Shown: positions 27,319 through 36,358, counted from the first letter of the stretch. The stretch: 64,000 nt of DNA from Shinella zoogloeoides (GCF_022682305.1 NZ_CP093530.1:81387-145386); one strand, 5' to 3'. Numbers and translations: made by a program. Notes: generated by a model from the letters alone, not told the origin.

Positions 27319-27398
27319 TTAAAGCTCTGGCACCCGCGATCGAGCGGTCCTGACAGTAAGAGCTTTACGTTCAGGCTCATACGGTGCGGAGTGTTGAT

Positions 27399-27968
27399 AT
27401 GGTAATCGTCCCGGCGTCCAAAGCTGAACTTCGGAAAGAGCAGCGCAAAATCCTCTTGAGAAGCGGTGCGGCTGCCATGGTGTGCATGCTGGCCCTCGGT
27501 GGCACGCAATACCTTCTACGCGGCGCCAAGGTTTTCCCCGACGAAAATCTGGAATCGCGGCTATTCTTCATAGCCGCCGCGAACTTGCTTCTCGTCGTTT
27601 GGGTCATCATAGGCGTCGCCATGGTGGCACGAGGCCGACGTCATTCTGCGGAAGATATCGGCGGATCGGCGTACTCTCGCCCGAGCTCTAGAATTGCCGT
27701 TGCAGCCGCTTTTCTTCAGAACACGCTCGAACAATTCGTCATCGCGTCCGTGACGTTATCCGCGCTCGTGATGCTGGAAGGCGCGGCGATGATGCCGTTT
27801 ATCGCGGCTTCTGTGGTCCTGTTCGGTGTCGGCCGCGTTTGCTTCTTAGTCGGGTACTCAAAAGGGGCCGGTGGCCGTGCGTTTGGAATGGCCCTGACTG
27901 CGCTCCCCAGCATCGCGGCGTTCGTGATCGCGTTGGCGCACTTGATCACGCGGGTCTGGCAAACGTGA
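27399..27968 (+). CDS. MAPEG-family membrane protein
   Basis: A 189-residue integral membrane protein with four hydrophobic helices. The MAPEG pattern is seen in FLQNTLEQFVIAS (second half of TM2) and FGVGRVCFLVGYSKGAGGRAFGMALT. The ATG at 27399 follows GGAG by seven bases; a GTG at 27384 is possible. Eukaryotic members are glutathione-dependent enzymes, while bacterial roles are mostly unknown. It sits just right of the IS630 element and its promoter region may have been affected by the insertion. Confidence 0.75.
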   Translation: MVIVPASKAELRKEQRKILLRSGAAAMVCMLALGGTQYLLRGAKVFPDENLESRLFFIAAANLLLVVWVIIGVAMVARGRRHSAEDIGGSAYSRPSSRIAVAAAFLQNTLEQFVIASVTLSALVMLEGAAMMPFIAASVVLFGVGRVCFLVGYSKGAGGRAFGMALTALPSIAAFVIALAHLITRVWQT

Positions 27969-28136
27969 TGCTGACGACGTCAATTCTGGCATACTGATGG
28001 ATCGGCATAGGCCCCGGCGGGCTTGAATCCGACCCTTCGTTTGAATCCGTCGTAAAAATCGTGGCGCGCGTTTACGCCTCTTGCACCTCAAGTACCTAGA
28101 GGTTTTATGATCCGGCTCCTTTGATTTGGAGACGAG

Positions 28137-28778
28137 ATGTTCAGGCGACAATTTCTGGGATCGACCGCGGCAGCTTTCACCTTGCTGGCCGCAAACCGCG
28201 TTGTTGCGCAGACGGCCGCCACAGGCTCGGCGACGGACCTCTTGCAGCCGGGGCCGTTGCCCGAGCGGATTCTGGGGCGCGACGACGCACCGGTTACCGT
28301 TATCGAATATGCGTCGATGACATGCGGGCATTGCGCCAACTTTCACTTGAATATCTGGCCAGCCTTCAAGGCAGAGTTCATCGATACGGGTAAGGTCCGC
28401 TTCATTCTCCGCGAGTTCCCGTTTGATCCGCGCGCGACCGCCGCCTTCATGCTCGCCCGCTGCACGGGTGACGACAGATGGTATCCGACGGTCGACCTCC
28501 TCTTCCGTAACCAGCCGCGCTGGGCGCGTGCTCAGGACGGCAAGGAAGGGTTCCTCTCGGTCCTGTCGATGACCGGTCTCAAGGAGGCCGATCTTGAGGC
28601 TTGCCTTAGCGACCAGGCGCTGCTCGACAAAGTCAATGCGGTCGCGGCCAGAGGTCAGGAACTTGGCGTCGATTCGACGCCGACCTTCTTTATCAACGGC
28701 GAAAAATACACCGGCGTAATGCCGATCGAGCAATTGCGCGCCGTCATCGAACCGATTGTCGCGGGAGCAAAGAAGTGA
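28137..28778 (+). CDS. DsbA-family thiol-disulfide oxidoreductase
   Basis: A 213-residue periplasmic thioredoxin-fold protein with a signal peptide (MFRRQFLGSTAAAFTLLAANRVVAQ), active site Cys63-Gly-His-Cys66 in ASMTCGHCANF and the cis-proline loop DSTPTFFING. It would introduce or shuffle disulfides in exported proteins. GGAG precedes the ATG. Its stop overlaps the start of the PpiC gene, linking disulfide formation with proline isomerisation in one operon. Confidence 0.92.
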   Translation: MFRRQFLGSTAAAFTLLAANRVVAQTAATGSATDLLQPGPLPERILGRDDAPVTVIEYASMTCGHCANFHLNIWPAFKAEFIDTGKVRFILREFPFDPRATAAFMLARCTGDDRWYPTVDLLFRNQPRWARAQDGKEGFLSVLSMTGLKEADLEACLSDQALLDKVNAVAARGQELGVDSTPTFFINGEKYTGVMPIEQLRAVIEPIVAGAKK

Positions 28779-29647
28779 TGCTGCTGAAAATCAGGAACGT
28801 CTTTCTTTCCGCGCTCTTTCTGGTCGCTGTTCCAGCCTTCGCCGAGGAACGGGCGGATCAGGTAGCAGCTCGCGTCGGAGATTCCGAGATTCTGGAATCC
28901 GACGTATCGTTCGCAACCTCGTTCCTCGGCGATCCTAATCCCAAGGCAACACCCGAGGCACGCAAGTCCGCGGTCGTCGATGCGCTGATCGACCTCAAGG
29001 TGGTCTCTGACGCCGCGATCAAGGACGGGCTGGAGAACGACGAGACGTTCAAGCGGCAGATGGTGTTCCTGAGGCAACAGGCGCTTCGGCAGGCCTATCT
29101 CGCCAAGGCTGCCGCCGCCGCTGTAACCGAGGACGCACTGCGCAAGGTCTATAACGAACGGGTCGCCGCCATGCCGTCGGTCGAAGAGGTTCGCGTCCGG
29201 CACATCCTGCTGAAGGACAGGGCTGGCGCTGAGGCGGCGATGAGGGATATAGCCGCGGGCAAGTCCTTTGAAGAGGTGGCCGGGAGCGTTTCGCTGGATG
29301 AGACGTCGAAGAAGAGCGGCGGTGATCTTGGCTTTCTGACAATGGAACAACTCCCGCCGGAGCTGGGAGAGGCGATCGTAACGATGAAGACCGGTGAGAT
29401 TGCCGCAAAGCCCGTGGAGACGCCCTTCGGCTTTCATGTCGTAAAACTTGAAGAGCGGCGCAAGCGTGAACCACCGGCATTCGAGGTTGTGTCGACGGAG
29501 TTGCGCCGTGGCATGGAAGCCCAGGCGGTGAGCAAGATCGTCGCTGACCTCAAGGCGGCCGCGCGGATAGAGAAGCTCGTGCCCGATGTTGCGATGCCTG
29601 AGGGATCGGATGACGGACACGAGCATGGTGCCGAGGGCGGGGAATAG
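28778..29647 (+). CDS. Periplasmic PpiC/SurA-type peptidyl-prolyl isomerase
   Basis: A 289-residue exported chaperone: signal peptide (ending PAFA), an N-terminal helical SurA-like region, and a parvulin domain (about 135-235) with the landmarks VRHILLKDRAGAEAA, GGDLGFLTMEQLPPE and VETPFGFHVVKLEERR. A His/Glu-rich tail (DDGHEHGAEGGE) is unusual and could bind metal. ATG at 28778 overlaps the dsbA stop; a GTG one codon upstream is an alternative start. It probably helps the nearby exported L,D-transpeptidases or metal proteins fold. Confidence 0.88.
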   Translation: MLLKIRNVFLSALFLVAVPAFAEERADQVAARVGDSEILESDVSFATSFLGDPNPKATPEARKSAVVDALIDLKVVSDAAIKDGLENDETFKRQMVFLRQQALRQAYLAKAAAAAVTEDALRKVYNERVAAMPSVEEVRVRHILLKDRAGAEAAMRDIAAGKSFEEVAGSVSLDETSKKSGGDLGFLTMEQLPPELGEAIVTMKTGEIAAKPVETPFGFHVVKLEERRKREPPAFEVVSTELRRGMEAQAVSKIVADLKAAARIEKLVPDVAMPEGSDDGHEHGAEGGE

Positions 29648-29716
29648 CGCAACTCTATCGTTTCTTTCGTGCAATCCCGTTCCCTTGTTCTGATTATTCT
29701 CGTGTCCCGGCATCTC

Positions 29717-30757
29717 ATGCGGTCGCTCCATTCTCTGCTGCCAAAATTCCTCGCCGTCTCTCTCATCGCGATCATGCTATCGGGATGCGTTGCCATGGAG
29801 CTCGCCGAACTCTCCAGCGAGCCGCCGAAGCTTTCCGCCGCCGTCGTGGCCGCGATGGCGAAGAAGGGTATGCGGCCTGAAGATCCTGTCCTTGTGCGGA
29901 TATTCAAGCAGGAGAGTGAGCTGGAGGTGTGGAAGGCGGATGCATCAGGCCGTTACAAGCTCTTCAAGACCTATCCGATGTGCCGCTGGTCCGGCAAACT
30001 CGGCCCCAAGACGAAAGAAGGCGATCGCCAGGCGCCGGAAGGCTTCTATCATGTCTCGGCCGGGATGCTGAATCCGCAGTCGCAGTACTATGTCTCGTTC
30101 AATCTCGGTTATCCCAACCGTCTTGAAGCTGCGCTCGGCTACACCGGTGAGGCGCTGATGGTCCATGGCGCCTGCTCGTCGTCGGGTTGCTACGCCATGA
30201 CCGATCAGGGCGTCGGTGAGATCTATGCCATCGCTCAGAAGGCGCTGCAAAGCGGTCAGGACAGCTTTCAGGTCCAAGCCTATCCGTTTCGCATGACCGC
30301 GGAGAACCTCGCCAAGCATCGAGGGGATTCGAACATGCCGTTCTGGCTCACCCTCAAGGAGGGCTACGACCAATTCGCTTTTTCGAAGCGCCAGCCGAAG
30401 GTCGCGGCCTGCGAACGGCGCTATGTGTTCAACAGGGAGTTCGAGGGGGGCGATCCGCGCAATCCGCTCGCCGCCTGTCCGGTATCGTCCAGCGGGGCTT
30501 CGGCCGACCTCCTGTCAATGGTGGCGACGGAGCGTGGCAAGGTGGACGCGGCGCTTGCCGCCGAAAAGTCGGCCGCGGCGCTCGCTTATGTGGACGGCGG
30601 AATGCATCCAAGCTTCCGGGCTCTTTTGAAGAAACAGGGGGCCTCGAAGCTGGCGGAGGATATCTCGATCATAAAATATCCGGTCAGTCGGCCGGAGGCT
30701 GCGCTTGCCGATCCCTATTCGGGCACGTCTGCTGTCAGCGGGGCGTCGGATGACTGA
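29717..30757 (+). CDS. YafK-type L,D-transpeptidase/peptidoglycan hydrolase lipoprotein
   Basis: A 346-residue lipoprotein: the start at 29717 gives a signal ending in the lipobox LSGC. The central domain is YkuD/YafK-like with catalytic His and Cys in MVHGACSSSGCYAMTD. YafK (DpaA) family members act on protein-peptidoglycan links. The C-terminal 100 residues are unassigned. A GTG at 29669 would lengthen the N-terminus and spoil the signal. LspA, which processes lipoproteins, is encoded 900 bases further on in the same operon. Confidence 0.87.
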   Translation: MRSLHSLLPKFLAVSLIAIMLSGCVAMELAELSSEPPKLSAAVVAAMAKKGMRPEDPVLVRIFKQESELEVWKADASGRYKLFKTYPMCRWSGKLGPKTKEGDRQAPEGFYHVSAGMLNPQSQYYVSFNLGYPNRLEAALGYTGEALMVHGACSSSGCYAMTDQGVGEIYAIAQKALQSGQDSFQVQAYPFRMTAENLAKHRGDSNMPFWLTLKEGYDQFAFSKRQPKVAACERRYVFNREFEGGDPRNPLAACPVSSSGASADLLSMVATERGKVDAALAAEKSAAALAYVDGGMHPSFRALLKKQGASKLAEDISIIKYPVSRPEAALADPYSGTSAVSGASDD

Positions 30758-30926
30758 TCCAAGTGACGTTCGACAGCGTGCGCGCATGATCCGGCGGAAG
30801 AACCGCGTCATGCTTTTTGTTCTGCTGGGCTTCGTAGTCTCTGTCATTGCCTACAGCGCTTTTCACATTCGCAGCGAAATGAAGACGTCGACACCGTCGG
30901 CAGCTGCTGCTGAAACCGGTAAATAG
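30750..30926 (+). CDS. Small single-pass membrane protein
   Basis: A 58-residue protein: basic N-terminus (RQRARMIRRKNR), one TM helix (VMLFVLLGFVVSVIAYSAF) and a short Ala/Thr-rich periplasmic tail. Its start overlaps the end of the YafK-type gene, so it is translationally coupled. Function unknown; similar short anchors occur in cytochrome oxidase and cell-wall operons. Confidence 0.7.
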   Translation: MTDPSDVRQRARMIRRKNRVMLFVLLGFVVSVIAYSAFHIRSEMKTSTPSAAAAETGK

Positions 30927-30950
30927 TCGGCGTCGAGAAAAGGGACCAAC

Positions 30951-31640
30951 ATGCTTGAAGACACCAACACCGTCGCGCGCCGCGGATTTCTTCTCGGGAC
31001 GCTTTCCATGGCGCTGGCGGCCTGTTCCACGACATCCCCCTCCGCCGTGCCCAGCGTAGCACGACGTCCGATGGGCGTGCCGAGCGAGGAGGAACTGGCC
31101 GCTCGCTATGCCGCGATGGAGGATGGCGGTCATCAGCTGCCGGCCGTTCCCTTCCGGCAAATTGATCCAAAATTCTACCGCCAGCGTGTTTTCAATACGA
31201 CGGGCGAGCCAGCCGGCACTGTGGTGGTCGATACCGGTTCGAAGTTTCTCTATGTCGCGGAGCCCGGCGGCACCGCGATGCGCTACGGGGTTGGGCTTGG
31301 CCGCGCGGGATTTGCCTGGGAAGGCGAGGGGGTTATCCAGTGGCGCCAGAAGTGGCCGCGCTGGAAGCCGCCGGCGGAAATGATCGCGCGCCAACCCGAG
31401 CTTGCGAAATTCTCTGTCGAGAACGGTGGACAGGAGCCAGGGCCGGACAATGCGCTCGGCGCCCGCGCGCTCTACATCTTCCAGAATGGCGAGGACACGC
31501 TTTACCGTCTGCACGGAACACGTGAGTGGAACTCTATCGGAAAATCCGTGTCCTCCGGCTGCGTGCGGTTGGTCAATCAGGATGTCATCGACCTCTACAC
31601 CCGCGTGCCTTCCAAGGCACGCATTGTCGTACGCACGTAG
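30951..31640 (+). CDS. L,D-transpeptidase, YkuD family, Tat-type lipoprotein signal
   Basis: A 229-residue protein: RRGFLLGTLSMALAACSTT combines a twin-arginine start with a lipobox-like AAC. The YkuD domain has His188 in LHGTREWNSIG and Cys204 in SSGCVRLV. It is clearly related to the L,D-transpeptidase at 15612-16241 (shared YGVGxGRAG, WPxWxP, GARALY elements). AAAAGGGA precedes the ATG. lspA starts three bases after its stop. Confidence 0.9.
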   Translation: MLEDTNTVARRGFLLGTLSMALAACSTTSPSAVPSVARRPMGVPSEEELAARYAAMEDGGHQLPAVPFRQIDPKFYRQRVFNTTGEPAGTVVVDTGSKFLYVAEPGGTAMRYGVGLGRAGFAWEGEGVIQWRQKWPRWKPPAEMIARQPELAKFSVENGGQEPGPDNALGARALYIFQNGEDTLYRLHGTREWNSIGKSVSSGCVRLVNQDVIDLYTRVPSKARIVVRT

Positions 31641-31643
31641 ATC

Positions 31644-32150
31644 ATGCGGTTGGTAGTTGAAAGAAAAGGCGAGCTCGCCGCCTTGTTTGCGTTCGGCGCC
31701 GCAATCTTCCTCGTGGACATCGCTCTCAAGCACTTCATGGTCACGGCGGTGATGAACCCGCCGCGGATCATTCCCGTCACACCGTTCTTCAATCTCGTGC
31801 TCGTCTACAATCCCGGCGTCAGCTTCGGAATGTTCGCCGAATGGATATCGGCGGCGCCACAGCTTTTTGCCGTTCTGAAAGCATGCATCGTTGCCGGGCT
31901 CCTGTCGTGGGCCGCTCTTTCGCGCCGGATGGTTGAGCGGCTGGCACTGTGCATGGTCGCGGGAGGAGCGATGGGCAATCTCGTCGACCGGTATGCCGAC
32001 GGCCAGGTCACCGACTATCTGGATTTCTATGCGGGACAGTGGCATTGGCCATCGTTCAACCTTGCCGATGTGGCCATCGTGGCTGGTGCGGGCCTCATGA
32101 TCGTTGTTGCTTCTTTCCACAGAGACACTGCAACGAGCCAATCATCATGA
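31644..32150 (+). CDS. lspA: Lipoprotein signal peptidase II
   Basis: A 168-residue, four-TM aspartyl protease. The catalytic pair is Asp115 (GNLVDRY) and Asp142 (NLADVAI), and the conserved VYNPGVSFGMF loop is present. It cleaves prolipoproteins after diacylglyceryl transfer. This is probably an accessory copy, as the housekeeping lspA is normally chromosomal; it sits in an operon with two potential lipoprotein transpeptidases, suggesting a dedicated processing role (inference). Confidence 0.93.
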   Translation: MRLVVERKGELAALFAFGAAIFLVDIALKHFMVTAVMNPPRIIPVTPFFNLVLVYNPGVSFGMFAEWISAAPQLFAVLKACIVAGLLSWAALSRRMVERLALCMVAGGAMGNLVDRYADGQVTDYLDFYAGQWHWPSFNLADVAIVAGAGLMIVVASFHRDTATSQSS

Positions 32151-32183
32151 AAGCGAGGCGGCCGGAGCCACCGGTTCGACAGC

Positions 32184-33503
32184 TTACGGCCTTGAGGGCC
32201 ACTCGGGATGCAGCCGATCAATGACAACGGCATGGGCATGGCTATGCCCGCCGCGCCGCACTCCTTCGGCGAGGTGCGGGTGATCGACAGGCAGGTCGTC
32301 GTGGTCGTGCTCGATCTCCACGTTGTCGTTCGCTGGCCACAGCGCCATCGCGACGGCGAAGCCGGACGTCGCGAGGAGCGCGAGGCAAAGGGCGGCTGCG
32401 GACAGGCCGATCGTTGCGCCGAGCCAACCGGCGAGCGGATAGGTGACGAGCCAGGCGGCGTGGGAGAGCGCGAAATGCGCCGCAAACAGGGCCGGTCGGT
32501 CTTCCGCATGCGCGGATCGCCGCAACAGCCGGCCGGAGGGCGTCTGGGCGATCGAATAGCCGATGCCGAGGAGACACCAGAGCGGCAAGAGCGTGCGGAT
32601 GCCGTCGACGGCCGAGGCTGCCAGAAGCCCGGCAATCAGGACCGCCGCTCCAGCCAGCATGACCGGGCGGTCGGGAATAGTGTCGAGGAGTTTTGGAAGG
32701 AAGAGCGCCGCCAGCATCGAGCCGCCGCCGAACGCGGCGAGCGCAAGGGCCGTGCTTTCCTGGGTCAGGCCGAAGGTGGACTGCACGATCACGACCGTGT
32801 TGACGATCACCATCGAGCCGGCGGCCGAGACCGAAAGGCAAATCGCGAGAAGGCCGCGCAGCCGCGGCGTTGCCAGATAGAGACGAAGGCCCCGCGTGGT
32901 CCGTTCGTAGACACTGCGACGCTCGGTCTTCGAAGGCGCGGGAAGCACGACGGAGACGACGAGCGCCGAGGATACGAGAAAGCCGATGACCGTGCCGCCG
33001 AACAGCGAATGGAAAGAGATGATCGTCAGGAGCGCTGCAGCCAAGGCGGGGCTGATGAGGCTTTCGAGGTCATAGGCGAGCCGGGAGAGCGATAGCGCTC
33101 GCGTATAGTCCTTTTCGTCCGGCAGCACCTCGGGGATCGTCGCCTGGAAGGCCGGGGTGAAGGCGGCCGAGGCCGATTGCAGGACGAAGATCAGGACGTA
33201 GACCTGCCAGACCTCGGTGACGAAGGGCAGGCAGAGGGCGACGGCGGCGCGTACGAGGTCGAGTGCGACCAGCAGCGGCCGCCGTGGAAGCACTTCCGCG
33301 AAGGCGCCCGCGATCGGTGCGATGCCGACATAGGCGATCATCTTGATGGCGAGTGCCGTACCCAGCACCGCGCCGGCGTCAGGTCCGGCGATCTCGTAGG
33401 CGAGCAGGCCGAGGGCGACCGTCGCCAGACCTGTCCCGACCAGCGCGACGACCTGCGCCAGAAAGAGGTGGCGATAGGTTCGGTTCTGGAGGACGCCGAG
33501 CAT
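32184..33503 (-). CDS. MFS metal exporter with His-rich tail, NreB-like
   Basis: A 439-residue major facilitator with 12 hydrophobic segments; MFS_3-type landmarks such as LPRRPLLVALDLVRA are present. The C-terminal tail is rich in His and Asp (EIEHDHDDLPVDHPHL and GGHSHAHAV), the hallmark of nickel/cobalt exporters of the NreB type. It follows a CsoR/RcnR-type repressor gene on the same strand, which supports a Ni/Co efflux role. Substrate specificity remains to be shown. Confidence 0.85.
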   Translation of the reverse strand: MLGVLQNRTYRHLFLAQVVALVGTGLATVALGLLAYEIAGPDAGAVLGTALAIKMIAYVGIAPIAGAFAEVLPRRPLLVALDLVRAAVALCLPFVTEVWQVYVLIFVLQSASAAFTPAFQATIPEVLPDEKDYTRALSLSRLAYDLESLISPALAAALLTIISFHSLFGGTVIGFLVSSALVVSVVLPAPSKTERRSVYERTTRGLRLYLATPRLRGLLAICLSVSAAGSMVIVNTVVIVQSTFGLTQESTALALAAFGGGSMLAALFLPKLLDTIPDRPVMLAGAAVLIAGLLAASAVDGIRTLLPLWCLLGIGYSIAQTPSGRLLRRSAHAEDRPALFAAHFALSHAAWLVTYPLAGWLGATIGLSAAALCLALLATSGFAVAMALWPANDNVEIEHDHDDLPVDHPHLAEGVRRGGHSHAHAVVIDRLHPEWPSRP

Positions 33504-33518
33504 GCTGTTTCCGATCGG

Positions 33519-33794
33519 TCAGAGATATTTGGTGATCGCCTTGAACTCGGCCATGGCGCTTCGCTGGTCGGCGGGCAGGGGGCCGACCACATCCTCGAGG
33601 CAATGGTCGAGATGGTCCTGGATCAGCGCGCGCTTGGCATTGGTGACCGCCTTTTCGACGGCATGAAGCTGTTGTGCGAGATCGAGGCAGGGGCGCCCGT
33701 CCTCGATCATCGCGATGATGCTCTTCAGATGTCCCTCGGCCCGCTTCAGCCGCTTGACGATCTCGGGATGGGTCTTGTGCCTGTGCTCGCTCAT
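33519..33794 (-). CDS. Metal-sensing CsoR/RcnR-family repressor, DmeR-like
   Basis: A 91-residue all-helical DUF156 protein. Likely ligands are the N-terminal histidines (SEHRHKTHPE), the Cys in EDGRPCLDLAQQL, and His in DHLDHCLED. This arrangement matches nickel/cobalt sensors of the RcnR/DmeR branch better than CsoR (copper, which uses C-H-C). ATG at 33794 is favoured over ATG 33800. The likely operator lies just upstream, and it should derepress the MFS exporter downstream when metal binds. Confidence 0.85.
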   Translation of the reverse strand: MSEHRHKTHPEIVKRLKRAEGHLKSIIAMIEDGRPCLDLAQQLHAVEKAVTNAKRALIQDHLDHCLEDVVGPLPADQRSAMAEFKAITKYL

Positions 33795-33802
33795 ATGCAT
33801 AA

Positions 33803-33820
33803 CCTATCCCCCTGGATAGG
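33803..33820. promoter_or_regulatory. Operator for the CsoR/RcnR-type repressor
   Basis: CCTATCC-CCCT-GGATAGG is a perfect 7-bp inverted repeat with a G/C tract in the centre, flanked by A/T. This is the general form of operators bound by CsoR/RcnR proteins (AT-rich dyad around a G/C tract). It abuts the repressor start and probably overlaps its promoter. Confidence 0.65.
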
Positions 33821-33960
33821 ATATTGCAATTGTGGGCACGGCGTCACATTCGTGATTGCGCCGCGCCTACAGCCAGCGTTGCACCGGGCGTTTATCGGCC
33901 AGATAGTGTTGCCGAGAAAGCGCGCCGGGACCTGTTCCTCACTGCGAGCGCATAGACCAA

Positions 33961-35154
33961 TCAGATCTTCACCAGCATCGCGGTCACGTACATGAGTGCG
34001 ATGCCGAGGGCGAAGCCGCCCAGGACCTCCTTCGAGAACAGGATGTCCGTACGGTCCTCGTCGTTGCGGAGCATGAACAGCGTCACCTCGATGATGACCT
34101 GGAGAATGGCGCCGGCACCGATCGCGAGCGCAAGTGCCGACCAATGGGGGGCGTAGGCGAGGCTGCCGATCCACATGCCGAGCACGGCCGGGCCGCCGGC
34201 GATCAGCGTCAACAGTACGAACTGGCGGAAGGTGGGTCTGATCTTGAGGAGCGGTGCGGCGATGCCTATGCCTTCGGTGATGTTGTGCAGCGTGAAGCCC
34301 ATGACGAGGAAGGTGCCGAGGCCTGCGGAGCCGGCCGCGAAGGCGCCTCCGATGGCAAGGCCCTCGCCCATGTTGTGCAGGCCTATGCCGATTGCGATGT
34401 AGGTGGCGAGCGCCACGCCGCTCGGCCGTCCGCCCCGCCGCGAGACGGCCATTAGTAACAGGAAGGACGCGGCGGCGGCAAAGACCACCATTGCGCCACC
34501 CTGGAAGACGGGTGCGGATGCGCCGGCAAGCTCGAAGGCCTCCGCTACGGCGTCCACTAAGAGGAACGCGAGGAGGCCGACTGTCACCGCGAGCAGGAAC
34601 CGCATGGCGCTCAGTCCCGCGCCGCGTAGCGCCGGATAGAACATCAGGCCGATGGCGACGGGCAGAATGCCGACGAAGGCGCCGAGGATGGCTTGCGACC
34701 GGAGACCGTTCGAGGTCACCTCCGGCGTGGGAACCGCGACCGGGATCTCGTGCTCGAACGTTGCGCCGGTGCTGGTGACGACGGTGACACGGTGCGCCTC
34801 GCCGAGAACCCAGGGGAAGGGAATGGAAATCCAGGCCGACTGCCCGCGGGGAAGCGGGCCGGGCGGGTCGAGCGTGAATTGCCAATAGGCGGCATCGACC
34901 TGGACCTGTGCGATCTTCAGCGGCTCCGAGCCGCCGGCGCGTACAAGAAGCCGTACCCCGCCGCCGTCGAGCGTTGTGCGCTCATAGGTGAGGTTCTCGA
35001 CGGGCGGCGCGCCGTTTTCGAAGCTTCGGAGCGGATTGGTACCGAAGAGCCAGGCAATGGCCGCCGCCAAAACCAGGAAAGGGATGACGGTCCAGAGGAG
35101 AGCGGCGCGCCGGCTAGGTGATGCGGCCTGGCTCGAAGCGGTTTCGTCGGTCAT
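33961..35154 (-). CDS. ZIP-family metal transporter with extra N-terminal domain
   Basis: A 397-residue ZIP transporter. The metal-site helices are clear: HNMGEG in TM4 and HNITEG in TM5. Unlike standard bacterial ZIPs (about 260 residues), one N-terminal TM helix is followed by roughly 95 extracytoplasmic residues (about 45-140) that look beta-rich. It overlaps the multicopper oxidase gene by four bases (ATGA) and is opposite mntR, so manganese or iron uptake is more likely than zinc. Direction of transport is inferred from the family. Confidence 0.85.
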   Translation of the reverse strand: MTDETASSQAASPSRRAALLWTVIPFLVLAAAIAWLFGTNPLRSFENGAPPVENLTYERTTLDGGGVRLLVRAGGSEPLKIAQVQVDAAYWQFTLDPPGPLPRGQSAWISIPFPWVLGEAHRVTVVTSTGATFEHEIPVAVPTPEVTSNGLRSQAILGAFVGILPVAIGLMFYPALRGAGLSAMRFLLAVTVGLLAFLLVDAVAEAFELAGASAPVFQGGAMVVFAAAASFLLLMAVSRRGGRPSGVALATYIAIGIGLHNMGEGLAIGGAFAAGSAGLGTFLVMGFTLHNITEGIGIAAPLLKIRPTFRQFVLLTLIAGGPAVLGMWIGSLAYAPHWSALALAIGAGAILQVIIEVTLFMLRNDEDRTDILFSKEVLGGFALGIALMYVTAMLVKI

Positions 35155-36305
35155 GCCACTTCCTCCACGACTTCGAACATTCCCATCCAGCCGAGCTCCG
35201 TGAACTCCGACTGGTGCGCGTGGAACATGTAGAGGCCCGGTTCATGGTCCGCATGTTCGCCGAAGGTGAACTCCAGAATGCCGCGCTGCGCCTGGCACTG
35301 CATGATGAGGTCGACGGTCTTCAGAGTCGGCGTCAGGGTGGTCCCTTGGTCGAAATAGTCGAAGAAGTTGCCGTGGATGTGGAAGGAGTTGATTGGATCG
35401 AACTCGGTGAGGTTCGCGAGGTAGATGCGCACCGGACGGCTCTTCTCGATGCGGATCGGTTTCTTGGCGTAGCAGTGAGCGATGGTGTTGCAGGCATAGA
35501 ACTCGTTCTCGCCGTCGAAATTGGTGTCGAAGGCATTCATCACCATGGCGAGTTCCTGCCATCTCGCATTCTCGGGCGAGCCGTGCAGCCGGCTGAGCGC
35601 CACCTCGCGGAATTCTGGTCGAAGTTCCGGATCGGGATCGATGACGAAGAGACCGTACATGCCCTTGTGGATATGCCGCGCGAGCGGCAGGGCATGGCAG
35701 TGGTAGAGGTGACAGCCGAAGGGGCGGGCGTCGAACTCGTAGACGAACTCCTCGCCTGGGTTGATGACGCCCGCGCCAGGAATCCCGTCCATGCGCGCGG
35801 CATGAATGCCGTGAAAATGCATGGAGTGCGGATGAGAACCGTAATTGCGCAGAATGATGCGCAGCCGCTCCCCTTCCATCGCGCGGAGCGACGGCCCGGG
35901 CACGCGACCGTTGAAGGTCCAGGCGGGGAACATGACGCCGGGCGCGATCTCGATCTCCTTGTCCTCGACCTCGACTTCGAACGTACGCAGCCGACGGCCG
36001 TCGGGGAGGGTGGAGACGCTCCCGAGATCCCAGTCGGTCAGCATCGACGTCGGATCGAAGCCGTTGCGCTCGTTATCGACGTCGCCGACGGTGATCATCG
36101 CTCCATGTGCCTGCATATGCGGCGGCGCGGCATCCCTTGTGCCGGCTTTGCCGTCAGACGCCGCGGAGATCTGGTGGCCCTGATGCTGGGCGGCGGCATC
36201 CTGGCTCAGCGCTGAACGGGCGGCGAGGGCTGCGCCGCCGGCCGCCGCCAGGCCCGCACCGAGCAGCTTTCGGCGTCCGAGGTCGAATGGCAGCCAGTTT
36301 CGCAT
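35151..36305 (-). CDS. Two-domain multicopper oxidase
   Basis: A 384-residue exported oxidase. A Tat signal (GRRKLLGAGLAAAGGAALA) and a His/Ala linker precede two cupredoxin domains. Copper motifs: HFHGIH (163-168), HLYHCH with Cys203, HIHGNFF and MFHAHQSEF. The type 1 site cysteine falls in domain 1, which marks a two-domain laccase of the small kind rather than three-domain CueO. It is the first gene of an operon with the ZIP transporter and has an MntR-like box upstream. It may oxidise Mn(II), Fe(II) or Cu(I). Confidence 0.9.
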   Translation of the reverse strand: MRNWLPFDLGRRKLLGAGLAAAGGAALAARSALSQDAAAQHQGHQISAASDGKAGTRDAAPPHMQAHGAMITVGDVDNERNGFDPTSMLTDWDLGSVSTLPDGRRLRTFEVEVEDKEIEIAPGVMFPAWTFNGRVPGPSLRAMEGERLRIILRNYGSHPHSMHFHGIHAARMDGIPGAGVINPGEEFVYEFDARPFGCHLYHCHALPLARHIHKGMYGLFVIDPDPELRPEFREVALSRLHGSPENARWQELAMVMNAFDTNFDGENEFYACNTIAHCYAKKPIRIEKSRPVRIYLANLTEFDPINSFHIHGNFFDYFDQGTTLTPTLKTVDLIMQCQAQRGILEFTFGEHADHEPGLYMFHAHQSEFTELGWMGMFEVVEEVA

Positions 36306-36358
36306 TGTCCCGTCCTTTTGATAATGGTTCTTAATAGCAATAACAGCACATGCTCTTA

